DNA of 64,000 nt from the NCBI GenBank assembly GCA_903831295.1, contig CAIKXA010000071.1, positions 1 to 64,000 on the forward strand, written 5' to 3'. Source of the DNA: an uncultured bacterium (GTDB lineage Bacteria; Planctomycetota; Phycisphaerae; Phycisphaerales; SM1A02). The position numbers and the translations under genes were made by a program. The notes beneath the pieces were generated by a model that did not search any database, was not told the DNA's origin, and saw only the letters and a list, made by a program, of their open reading frames with translations. Below, one piece after another: positions 27,256 through 35,477 of the stretch (position 1 is the stretch's first letter; every line of letters begins with the position of its first letter).

Positions 27256-27330
27256 GCGGGCAAAACCGCTTGTTTAGGAATGGCGCAAGAACGCAACAGG
27301 TTCAACCGCCACAAAATATTTGCACAATCG

Positions 27331-27361
27331 CTCCCGCGGATTTTATCCGCGGGAGTTTTTT
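27331..27361 (+). terminator. Intrinsic terminator overlapping the ligA stop codon
   Basis: CTCCCGCGGA (27331-27340) and TCCGCGGGAG (27346-27355) form a perfect 10-bp stem with a TTTTA loop, followed by six T. It ends transcription of the cyclophilin gene. On the other strand the loop holds the TAA stop of ligA (27343-27345), and the 3' arm encodes its last residues. Confidence 0.93.
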
Positions 27362-29403
27362 AATGCCGCCACAAGTTGGGCCTCGTTCCAAATTGCCACG
27401 CCCAACGCGCGCGCCTTTTCCAATTTGCTACCTGCGTCGCTTCCAGCGATGACAAAATCTGTTTTCTTGGAAACAGATCCGCTGATTTTTGCGCCGAATG
27501 ATTCCAACCGCTCCGCCAAATCCGAGCGCTCAAAATTATCAAGCGTGCCCGTGAGCACAATTGTTTTTCCAGCGAACATGTGGTCAGCACCCAAGCCAGC
27601 CGTCTTGGCCGCGCCATACAAAGGGCTTCGCAAATTCACGCCGGCGGACGCCAAGTCCTTGAACATTTTTCGAATGTCCGCGCGCCGCAAGTCCCCCGCC
27701 AAACTTGCCGCGGTTGTTTCACCAAAGTCATCCAGCGCTTCAAACTGCTCTTGAGTGGCCGTCAACAACGCGTCGGCGTCTGGAAACATTTTCGCCAATG
27801 TCTTGCTTGCCGTTGCACCGATATGGCGCAAGCCCAGCGCCGCCAACACGCGCGCCAACCCTTTGTCCTTGGCACTGTTGGCGGAATCAACAATAGATTG
27901 CGCAGTTTTTAAGCCTATTTTGCGTTGCTGTGTGCCTGCGCTTGTGGTGGCCTCGCTGGTCATTTGCGCCATCGTGTTGGCGTCAAGCGTGAATAGATCG
28001 GCGAATTTTTTCACCAAGCCCGCGTCAACCAACTGATCGACAACCTTGTCACCAAGGCCTTCTATGTTCATTTGATCGCGGCCCACAAACCATTTCACGC
28101 GCTCGCAAAATTGCGCCTTGCACGCCGGGTTGCGGCAAAATATTTTGGGTCCTTCTTTTTCCAATTCACTGCCGCAACTTGGACACACAATAGGCGCGAC
28201 CACTGGAACGCTACTTTTCTTGCGCGCTGAAAGATCCACCTCCACAACTTGCGGAATGATTTCGCCCGCCTTCTCAACCAACACGCGGTCCCCCACGCGA
28301 ATGTCCTTGCGCCAAATCTCCTCAATGTTGTGCAGCGTGGCGTGGCGCACAGTGCTGCCGCCAACAAATACTGGCTCCATGGTGGCGCGCGGAGTGAGCG
28401 TGCCGCCCTTGCCCACTTGCCATTCAATGTTCACCAACGTTGTTGTCTTGCGCTCCGCTGGATATTTAAATGCAATCGCCCAACGCGGCGACTTGCTGGT
28501 GGATCCAAGTTTCTCGCGCATCGCTAGCGAATCAATTTTCACCACCATTCCATCCACGCCGTAATCCAATTTTTCACGCTCGTTGGCGAAAGTTTCAATC
28601 GCTGCGCACGCCATTTCGCAGTCGTGGCAGCGCACACTGCGGGCGCTGGTGGGTATGCCAAAACCCCTGCATTTTTCCAGCATTTTCCAGTATGTGCCAA
28701 TGTCCATCGCGTCGAATTCGCCAAGCCCATGCATGGTGAAACGCAATCCACGAGCGCGCACAACCGCGGGATCCAAACTTTTCAACGTGCCCGCGGCGGC
28801 GTTGCGAGCGTTCACAAATAACTGCTCGCCCTCTTTCTCACGCTGCGCATTCACGCGAGCAAAGCTGGCGAAAGGCATGTCAATTTCGCCGCGCACCTCC
28901 AGCACTTTTGGCGCCGCGCCCTTGAGGCGAATCGGAACGCTGCGAATCATTTTAATATTGGCGGTCACATCGTCGCCGGTGATTCCGTCACCGCGAGTCA
29001 ATGCCTGAGTCAACACGCCATCTTCATAGCGCAAAGAAATTGCTACTCCGTCAATCTTTGGATCCGCCACCACCACGGGTTGCGCGCCCAATGCGGCTTC
29101 GCATTTCGCATACCACTCACGAAATGACGCGATGTCATATGTGTTGTCAATGGACTGCATCACAACGCGATGCGCCACGCTGGCAAAGCCCTTGCTTGGC
29201 GCGCCGCCAACACGAGCGGTGGGACCATGTGGATCCGCGAGCTCTGGATATTTTTTCTCAATCTCCTGTAATTCCGCCAGCAAATCATCAAATTCCTTGT
29301 CGCTCATGAATGGAGCGGAGTGCGTGTAATACGCCTCGTTGGCGCGATCCAACAGAGTGGTCAACTCTTTCACACGACTTGCGGCTGCGTTGGATGACTT
29401 CAT
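27343..29403 (-). CDS. ligA: NAD-dependent DNA ligase
   Basis: Seals nicks in duplex DNA during replication and repair, using NAD. The protein has 686 residues, normal for the family. The Ia domain opens with SDKEFDDLLAEL; DPKIDGVA holds the adenylated Lys116. A four-Cys zinc finger (CPSCG ... CRNPAC) and helix-hairpin-helix repeats follow, and a BRCT domain ends the protein (residues ~600-686, KTIVLTGTLDNFERS). It is last in the minus-strand unit isomerase-fmdB-ligA, 12 bases after the FmdB-like gene. Its final codons lie within a terminator stem that serves the convergent gene. Confidence 0.97.
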   Translation of the reverse strand: MKSSNAAASRVKELTTLLDRANEAYYTHSAPFMSDKEFDDLLAELQEIEKKYPELADPHGPTARVGGAPSKGFASVAHRVVMQSIDNTYDIASFREWYAKCEAALGAQPVVVADPKIDGVAISLRYEDGVLTQALTRGDGITGDDVTANIKMIRSVPIRLKGAAPKVLEVRGEIDMPFASFARVNAQREKEGEQLFVNARNAAAGTLKSLDPAVVRARGLRFTMHGLGEFDAMDIGTYWKMLEKCRGFGIPTSARSVRCHDCEMACAAIETFANEREKLDYGVDGMVVKIDSLAMREKLGSTSKSPRWAIAFKYPAERKTTTLVNIEWQVGKGGTLTPRATMEPVFVGGSTVRHATLHNIEEIWRKDIRVGDRVLVEKAGEIIPQVVEVDLSARKKSSVPVVAPIVCPSCGSELEKEGPKIFCRNPACKAQFCERVKWFVGRDQMNIEGLGDKVVDQLVDAGLVKKFADLFTLDANTMAQMTSEATTSAGTQQRKIGLKTAQSIVDSANSAKDKGLARVLAALGLRHIGATASKTLAKMFPDADALLTATQEQFEALDDFGETTAASLAGDLRRADIRKMFKDLASAGVNLRSPLYGAAKTAGLGADHMFAGKTIVLTGTLDNFERSDLAERLESFGAKISGSVSKKTDFVIAGSDAGSKLEKARALGVAIWNEAQLVAALKNSRG

Positions 29404-29415
29404 TATTGATGCGCC

Positions 29416-29700
29416 CTAATCACCCGCTGAAATCGCGTCAGGGCCTTGGCCCGCGGTTTTCTCGTAGTGACCATCACCACGCTTTTCAAAGCGGGAAAAA
29501 CCAAGACGCTCCAGATTTGATTTTGAGTAGCGGCCTTTGTCGGACGTTGTTTGCACTTGCGGAACAACAATCGCGCGGCGCACAGGCGCGCCAGTTTCTG
29601 GATGCTTCTCAAGCGCGGGATCGCTCAGCGGTTGAAAAACTTCAAAGCGTTCGCCGGCTTCTCCATTTGGCATGATCACTTCATAGACATACGTTGGCAT
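29416..29700 (-). CDS. FmdB-like small protein lacking zinc-binding cysteines
   Basis: This 94-residue protein starts MPTYVYEV and keeps the FmdB frame FEVFQPLSDPAL ... PETGAPVRRAI. The four Cys of the zinc ribbon found in typical FmdB proteins are absent: positions that usually read CPECG read HPETG, and no Cys occurs anywhere. It is therefore a ribbon remnant or a metal-free relative. Its function is unknown; FmdB was named as a regulator in methylotrophs, but its link to that role is weak. It lies between the isomerase gene (15 bases) and ligA (12 bases). Confidence 0.75.
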   Translation of the reverse strand: MPTYVYEVIMPNGEAGERFEVFQPLSDPALEKHPETGAPVRRAIVVPQVQTTSDKGRYSKSNLERLGFSRFEKRGDGHYEKTAGQGPDAISAGD

Positions 29701-29715
29701 CGGATGACCTCTTGG

Positions 29716-30537
29716 CTAGAGCATAGGTTGAAGGAAGTTTTTTGCAGAGATAATTTCCTCCACGCGCCGCTCGCCGCCTTCACGCTCAATCACCACGGGC
29801 ACATCGCTTGGCAGCGTGGCAACCAACCGCATGAAATTATTCCATGGCACTTGCCCCTCTCCAACAGCGGTTTCCCTGCCCCAAACATCGGTTTTTCCGC
29901 TAGCAATTGCGTCCTTGGCGTGCACTTGGCGAACCCGGGGCAAAAGTTTTTCAAACGCGGCAAGCGGTTCATCCAACCCATACAAAAGCATGTTGGCTGG
30001 ATCAAAATTCACGCCCACATCTGCGCGGCTCAGTTCATCAAGCACGCCATTCAAAGTGGCGGCGCTTTCCTGGCCAGTTTCAAACGCCACATTCACGCCA
30101 ACATTTGCAAAGAGATCAATCACCTCGCGCAAACGATTGATCATGGTCGCGCGCGCTGGATCACCCGGATGCTCCGGCAAAAACCCGGCGTGAAAAGTGA
30201 CTAGCGAAACACCGAACGTTTTTGCAATTTGCGCCACTTGCGCGGCGCGCTCCAGATTGGCTGACCAATGCGCGTCAGGACGAACACCACCAGTCTCACG
30301 AATGCGATCGATGGAAGAATAATCCTCGCCCGCCATGGCCAACATTCCACTTTCAATCACTATTTCACCGGCGCGCAGAACATCGATCGCTCCGCGCCAA
30401 ACCTCCGGCTGCGCAACCATTGGCGCAAGCGCCAACTGCACTCGGTTCAAACCAGTGGCGCGCAACCGCTCAAGCAATTCAACGGGATCGCGCGGGCGCA
30501 GACTCCACGAGCAGACTGCAAGATTACGTTTTGGCAT
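29716..30537 (-). CDS. Sugar phosphate isomerase/epimerase-like TIM-barrel protein
   Basis: This 273-residue protein fits the xylose isomerase-like / AP-endonuclease-2 TIM-barrel family. Likely metal ligands are Glu in NVAFETGQE, Asp in GVNFDPANM, His in VRQVHAKDA and Glu in VVIEREGG, placed at the ends of successive strands as in the family. It is predicted to act on a keto- or polyol sugar; the substrate is not evident. It opens a short minus-strand unit with fmdB and ligA, a grouping that looks like chance clustering. Confidence 0.82.
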   Translation of the reverse strand: MPKRNLAVCSWSLRPRDPVELLERLRATGLNRVQLALAPMVAQPEVWRGAIDVLRAGEIVIESGMLAMAGEDYSSIDRIRETGGVRPDAHWSANLERAAQVAQIAKTFGVSLVTFHAGFLPEHPGDPARATMINRLREVIDLFANVGVNVAFETGQESAATLNGVLDELSRADVGVNFDPANMLLYGLDEPLAAFEKLLPRVRQVHAKDAIASGKTDVWGRETAVGEGQVPWNNFMRLVATLPSDVPVVIEREGGERRVEEIISAKNFLQPML

Positions 30538-30649
30538 TGCGTTGCAAGCCTAACCCGCAAAGTTGCAATTATGTTTGATATGCATTTCACAGCGAAAAAC
30601 TGCGCACATACCACTAGAAGCCATCAGGATCTGCGACTAAGATGACTCT

Positions 30650-31285
30650 GTGAGCAGTGCCCCCGCGCAATCAAATTTGATCCAAGTGGAATCGTCCACT
30701 CCAATTGTGGTCAAACGCACGTTGGCCGAGCGCGCCGAGGCTTTCATTAGCCGCTTGAGCACGCGCAATTGGTTCTGGCAAAAAGTGTGCAGCCTGATTT
30801 GGCTGCCCTTCGCATTTCGATCCGGCATCACCATGCGGCGCGTGGACTCCAATCGATTCACCGCGCTGCTTCCATTTAGCCGCGCCAATCGCAATTGGTA
30901 CAACGCCATGGCGGGAGCCGCGTTGCTTGGCAACAGCGAAGTCGCCGCCGGTTTGTTTCTATTTGGAAAAGTGGGCAGCGATTATTTCGTGGTCTGCAAG
31001 AAAATGGAATATCGATTTCTGCGTCCCTGTGTTGGGCCAGCTTTGTATGACATCACAGCCGAACAAGACATTGATGAGTTGGTGAAAGTTGGCGGTGAAT
31101 TCAACATCAATCTGGCCATCAACATTCATCAGCAAATGGGCAAGAAGCGTGGCGACAAGCGCGTTGGTCGTTGCCAGATTGTGTTCCATTGCACGCCCAA
31201 GTCCATGGCCAAGGCGCGCGCATTGCGCAAGTCGCAAAAAATGGTCGCGCTTGACAACGCCGCCAACAATTCAAGCGACGAGTGA
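30650..31285 (+). CDS. DUF4442-like hotdog-fold protein
   Basis: This 211-residue protein starts with GTG at 30650. The central part (FTALLPFSRANRNWYNAMAG, then AALLGNSEVAAGLFLF) resembles DUF4442, a hotdog-fold thioesterase-like family in which the long helix and NRN motif are seen. The C-terminus is basic (KKRGDKR, SMAKARALRKSQ). An acyl-CoA or similar thioester substrate is only inferred from the fold. It is followed by a membrane protein gene on the same strand, 37 bases away. Confidence 0.6.
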   Translation: MSSAPAQSNLIQVESSTPIVVKRTLAERAEAFISRLSTRNWFWQKVCSLIWLPFAFRSGITMRRVDSNRFTALLPFSRANRNWYNAMAGAALLGNSEVAAGLFLFGKVGSDYFVVCKKMEYRFLRPCVGPALYDITAEQDIDELVKVGGEFNINLAINIHQQMGKKRGDKRVGRCQIVFHCTPKSMAKARALRKSQKMVALDNAANNSSDE

Positions 31286-31322
31286 CCTCGACATGTTCGC
31301 GTGTTGCGGTCATGATGTGTGA

Positions 31323-32558
31323 ATGCGACGATCCGTTGAAATTATGGGTTGGGGTTTGTATTTAGCCAGTAGTTGGACGTGGTGCATTGGAATGTTTTTG
31401 CCCATTCTGCTGCTGCGTTGGTGGGGTTGGCCAGGGTTTGTCGCGTTCGCCGTTCCAAACATTCTGGGCTGCGTGGCGTTTGGATATGTGTTCACACCAG
31501 AAACCAGCCGCCGATTCGTTGAGAGATATGCGCCAAGCATTCGCTGGTTTGCGTGGGTCACAATCGCTTTTCAATCTTGGTTTGGATCGTGGGCCGACCG
31601 CCGATTGGGCATGCAAGGATTGCTGGGCACATCGGTGAATTGGTCCGACCTATGCCGGCTCTTGCCACTTTTATTTTTAATGTTTCCAGGCACTGGGCGC
31701 TTCTGGATGATTGCAGGAACCGCCTGCACGATCGCAAGCTTCGCGCTGTTTGCCACAAATGGTTTGGGCGCGCTCAACGATCCACCAGTGGTTGGAAGTA
31801 TGACTCCCATGTCGCTGGCATGGGCCGCGCCATTCATGGCGTTTGGTTTTTTGCTCTGCCCCGCGCTTGATCCAACATTCCACCGCGCTCTGCAACAAAG
31901 TCCAAGCCGTCATTCCTTCGCGGTGTTTGGCGTTGCCTTCGCGGCGCAACTTCTATTTGCTGCAAGCACATTTAACGCGGCCACTGGACTTGTGTCTTTG
32001 GCGTGGCCCATTGCGGCGCAAATTATTTTGCAAACCACTTTCACCATGTGCGCCATGGTTTCCGTGACCAGCCCCACTTCACTTCGCAGTTGGCCAACAG
32101 CCCCGGCGTGGATTCTGCGTTCCACGGGTCGAGCAAGTTTCATCAATTTCGCAAGTGTTTTGGCCCTACCAGTGGTCGGCATGGCGCTGGGTCGATTCGT
32201 GCTTGATTTACTCACCGCCATCACCGTGGATGTTCCAGTGATGATGCCCGCAAGCGAACTGCTCGCGTCCGTTTCATCCGTGACTTCCGCTGGCGAAGCG
32301 ACATACTTGCGCTGGCTCGGTTTTTACGGAATCATTTTTCCGGCGTGGCTGCTATTAAAATTGCGGCGGGTCCCCGCTTCAGTGGCGTGGCCGGCGATTT
32401 TTGTGGCGGCGGCAGCGGCCGAACGCGGCATGGTGGGGGCGAGAACTTCGTATTTACTTGTGTCGTTGGGTGTGATTGTGATCGCGGCTTTATGGCAAAG
32501 CGACAATTTTATGAAAGAGCCTGAAATTGTAATTGAGGATGGTCGTTCCAACGCGTGA
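31323..32558 (+). CDS. Multi-pass membrane protein of unknown function
   Basis: This 411-residue protein has about 10 hydrophobic segments spread over its length. The first carries WGLYLASSWTWCIGMFLPIL, followed by WWGWPGFVAFAVPNILG. Aromatic residues are frequent in the first third. I see no transporter or enzyme motif. It could be a transporter or a lipid-modifying enzyme. It lies in a plus-strand series with the DUF4442-like gene upstream and DUF1800/DUF1501 downstream, 98 bases before the latter. Confidence 0.7.
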   Translation: MRRSVEIMGWGLYLASSWTWCIGMFLPILLLRWWGWPGFVAFAVPNILGCVAFGYVFTPETSRRFVERYAPSIRWFAWVTIAFQSWFGSWADRRLGMQGLLGTSVNWSDLCRLLPLLFLMFPGTGRFWMIAGTACTIASFALFATNGLGALNDPPVVGSMTPMSLAWAAPFMAFGFLLCPALDPTFHRALQQSPSRHSFAVFGVAFAAQLLFAASTFNAATGLVSLAWPIAAQIILQTTFTMCAMVSVTSPTSLRSWPTAPAWILRSTGRASFINFASVLALPVVGMALGRFVLDLLTAITVDVPVMMPASELLASVSSVTSAGEATYLRWLGFYGIIFPAWLLLKLRRVPASVAWPAIFVAAAAAERGMVGARTSYLLVSLGVIVIAALWQSDNFMKEPEIVIEDGRSNA

Positions 32559-32656
32559 ATGCGAATGTTCATTACATAGCCGCCGGGCCACATGTAAGTG
32601 AGCGCTGCGAAGTGAGGTTGATTGCATGCGAGATGGATTTCATCAAAGGACTTTGA

Positions 32657-34153
32657 ATGTTTGAAGATGCACTCAAACCACTGCCTGAAAAAGCCTTCGA
32701 CTACTCAGCCGCTGTTCATTTGCTCAATCGCGCTGGTTTTGGTGGCACACCATCGCAGGCGCGCGCGCTGGCCGACATGGGATTGAACAAAGCCGTCGAC
32801 CGGTTGGTGAAATACGAATCTCAACCTGTCGAGCCGGTCAAAGCGGATCTGTTTGACAACAGCATCATGAGCCCTCAGACGGATGAGCAGCGTGAAGCGG
32901 CGCGCAAAGCCCGCCAAAACAATGACGAGGAGGCGTTGGCCGCGCTGCAACGCGAGCGCAATCGCAAACAAGCCGAGGATCGCAAGCAAATCGCCGAACT
33001 TCAAAAGTGGTGGATCAAGCGCATGATTGAGACCCCTCGGCCGCTCGAGGAAAAAATGACGCTGTTCTTTCATGGACATTTCGCCACGGGCTATCGCACC
33101 ATTGAAGACAGCTTTCACATGTATCAGCAGAACCAACTTTTTCGAAAGTTTGCCACGGGCAACTTCGCGCAGTTGGCGCACCGGATCATTCGTGATCCAG
33201 CCATGATTAAATATTTAGACAACGATGAGAATCAAAAGTCCAAACCCAATGAAAACCTGGCGCGCGAACTGATGGAATTGTTCACGCTCGGCGAGGGTCG
33301 GGGCTATACCGAGGACGACATTAAAGCTGGCGCGCTGGCGCTCACCGGCTACACGTTTAAAGACGACACATTTTATTTCAACAACAACAACCATGACACC
33401 TCGACCAAGAACATCATGGGCAAGAGCGGCCAATTTGATGGCGATGGTTTTTTGGATGTCATTCTGGCGCGCAATGAGTGCGCGGAATTCATGGCTGGAA
33501 AGTTGTTCAGGTTTTTTGTCAACGACTCCTCTGGTGACTTGTCCAAAGAGCAGAAGGCGTTCATTCTGGCCATGGCCAACAAACTCCGCGCCAGCAAATA
33601 TGAGCTGAAACCCCTGCTGGACGCTGTTTTTTCAAGCGCTTACTTCTACAGCGCGCAGAACCGTGGCGCCATCATCAAGAGTCCTATTCAACTTACGGTG
33701 CAAGCCGTGCGCAGTCTGCGCACTCCTGTGCGTGAACTCAGCGCCTTGGCAAGCGCCACCGATTTGATGGGACAGAATGTTTTCTTTCCGCCAAATGTCA
33801 AAGGTTGGGACGGCGGTCGCAGTTGGATCAACACCAGCACTTTGTTCATTCGCCAAAATGTGTTGGTGTATTTGCTCACTGGTCGCAAACCCGACATGTA
33901 CGAATGGCAAGCCAGCGACATTCCATTTGACGCAACGCATTTGGTGGACCACTTGCGCCAACCCGATGGCAGCGTGGACATGGCGAGCGGTATTGAATAT
34001 TTGCTGCGATTTAATTTGGCGCAATCCCCATCGCCATTGCGGCTTCAACAAGTCATGACCTTCGCCAAAAGTCGAGGCGAGCGCTTGGACAATGATCGAA
34101 TCATTGCCGTGCTTGCTTTAACCACTGCCATGCCGGAGTACCAACTGTGTTAA
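32657..34153 (+). CDS. DUF1800 family protein
   Basis: This 498-residue protein opens with the DUF1800 signature AVHLLNRAGFGGTPSQARAL. It contains NLARELMELFTLGEG and a C-terminal VKGWDGGRSWINTSTL block. The charged region at about residues 75-115 is a helix rich in Arg, Glu and Gln. DUF1800 genes are almost always followed by DUF1501, as here (25 bases), and the pair is abundant in Planctomycetes and related phyla. The biochemical role is not established; export or surface modification has been guessed. No signal peptide is visible at this start. Confidence 0.93.
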   Translation: MFEDALKPLPEKAFDYSAAVHLLNRAGFGGTPSQARALADMGLNKAVDRLVKYESQPVEPVKADLFDNSIMSPQTDEQREAARKARQNNDEEALAALQRERNRKQAEDRKQIAELQKWWIKRMIETPRPLEEKMTLFFHGHFATGYRTIEDSFHMYQQNQLFRKFATGNFAQLAHRIIRDPAMIKYLDNDENQKSKPNENLARELMELFTLGEGRGYTEDDIKAGALALTGYTFKDDTFYFNNNNHDTSTKNIMGKSGQFDGDGFLDVILARNECAEFMAGKLFRFFVNDSSGDLSKEQKAFILAMANKLRASKYELKPLLDAVFSSAYFYSAQNRGAIIKSPIQLTVQAVRSLRTPVRELSALASATDLMGQNVFFPPNVKGWDGGRSWINTSTLFIRQNVLVYLLTGRKPDMYEWQASDIPFDATHLVDHLRQPDGSVDMASGIEYLLRFNLAQSPSPLRLQQVMTFAKSRGERLDNDRIIAVLALTTAMPEYQLC

Positions 34154-34178
34154 CGCTATATTCTTTAGGAGCCCGTCA

Positions 34179-35477
34179 ATGAGTGAACACAACAATCCAT
34201 ATTCACGAAGATTGTTCATTCGCCATGGCGTGGCGTTGGCCAGCATGGCCACAACTATTCCACAATTCATACAAAATTCAGCCCTTGGAATGGTGGCGCA
34301 ATTGGCTGGCAATCCTGGTGGCGCCGGAATTCCTCAAGACCGCATTCTTGTTGTGGTGCAACTTGGCGGCGGAAATGACGGTCTAAACACCGTGATTCCT
34401 TTTGGAATGAGCGAGTATTACAACGCTCGGCCAACCATTGGAATTTCCGCGCCCAACGCAACGGCCAAGGGTCAGACCGGCGTCGCGTTGATGCTTGATC
34501 AACAACGCGGACTTGGATTGAATCCTTCGCTCAAGGGCTTGAAGAGTTTGTATGACGATGGAAAGCTTGCGGTGCTTCAAGGCGTTGGATATCCAAATCC
34601 AAATCGAAGCCATTTCACCAGCATGGATATTTGGCAAACCGCAACCACTGGCGCCAAGGGCAACGGCTGGATCGGCCGCTACTTTGACAACACGTGCAAC
34701 GGCACGCCAATTCCAGAAGGCTCAATCAGTATTGGACGCACCGCTCCTCTGGCGCTGAATGGCCAAGTGCAAAAACCAATTTCATTTGAGAGCGCAGAAC
34801 TATTTCGCTGGCTTGGAAAAGATCTGCACAAGAGTTTGGATGATCCATATCAACAGATCAACCGCGCTGGAATTGTGCCTGAAACCACGCAGACAAGCCA
34901 GGCGGCATTTTTAATGCGCACAGCGCTTGACGCTCAACTGGGCAGCGATCGCATTCGCGCCGCGGTAGGTAAACCGTCTCTGACAACATGGCCACAATCC
35001 GAAATCGCCAATCAACTTCGCATTGTTTCCGCCCTGATTCGCGACGGAATGCCAACGCGCGTGTACTACGTTTCCCAAGGTGGCTACGACACGCATGGCG
35101 GTCAACTTGGAAGCCACGGCCGCGCGTTGCAACAAGTGGGCGACGCCTTGGCCGCGTTCCAAAAGGAATTGGTGGCGCAACACGCAGAGGACCGTGTGAT
35201 CTCCATGGTGTTCAGCGAATTTGGCCGACGCGTGAAACAAAATGCAAGTGGCGGAACCGATCACGGAACTGCGGCGCCCATGTTTGTGATTGGATCCAAG
35301 GTGAAAGCGGGCGTGCACGGTGATCATCCAAGCCTCACGGACCTTGATCAAGGCGACTTAAAATTCAAACAGGATTTCCGTGGTGTCTACGCCAACATTT
35401 TAGACGAGTGGCTCAATGCGCCAAGCGCCAAGATTTTAGGTGGAACATTCGCCAAAAGTTCCATCATCAAGGCGTGA
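34179..35477 (+). CDS. DUF1501 family protein, Tat-exported
   Basis: This 432-residue protein has a twin-arginine signal, SRRLFIRHG (residues 9-17), followed by a hydrophobic stretch, so it should be exported folded. Family blocks are VVQLGGGNDGLNTVIP, VYYVSQGGYDTHGGQ and MVFSEFGRRVKQNASGGTDH. These Asp/His/Glu blocks resemble the alkaline phosphatase/sulfatase superfamily, so a metal-dependent hydrolase is a reasonable guess. It pairs with DUF1800 in one unit. Its stop codon directly abuts the stop of the convergent dinG gene (TGATCA at 35475-35480). Confidence 0.93.
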   Translation: MSEHNNPYSRRLFIRHGVALASMATTIPQFIQNSALGMVAQLAGNPGGAGIPQDRILVVVQLGGGNDGLNTVIPFGMSEYYNARPTIGISAPNATAKGQTGVALMLDQQRGLGLNPSLKGLKSLYDDGKLAVLQGVGYPNPNRSHFTSMDIWQTATTGAKGNGWIGRYFDNTCNGTPIPEGSISIGRTAPLALNGQVQKPISFESAELFRWLGKDLHKSLDDPYQQINRAGIVPETTQTSQAAFLMRTALDAQLGSDRIRAAVGKPSLTTWPQSEIANQLRIVSALIRDGMPTRVYYVSQGGYDTHGGQLGSHGRALQQVGDALAAFQKELVAQHAEDRVISMVFSEFGRRVKQNASGGTDHGTAAPMFVIGSKVKAGVHGDHPSLTDLDQGDLKFKQDFRGVYANILDEWLNAPSAKILGGTFAKSSIIKA

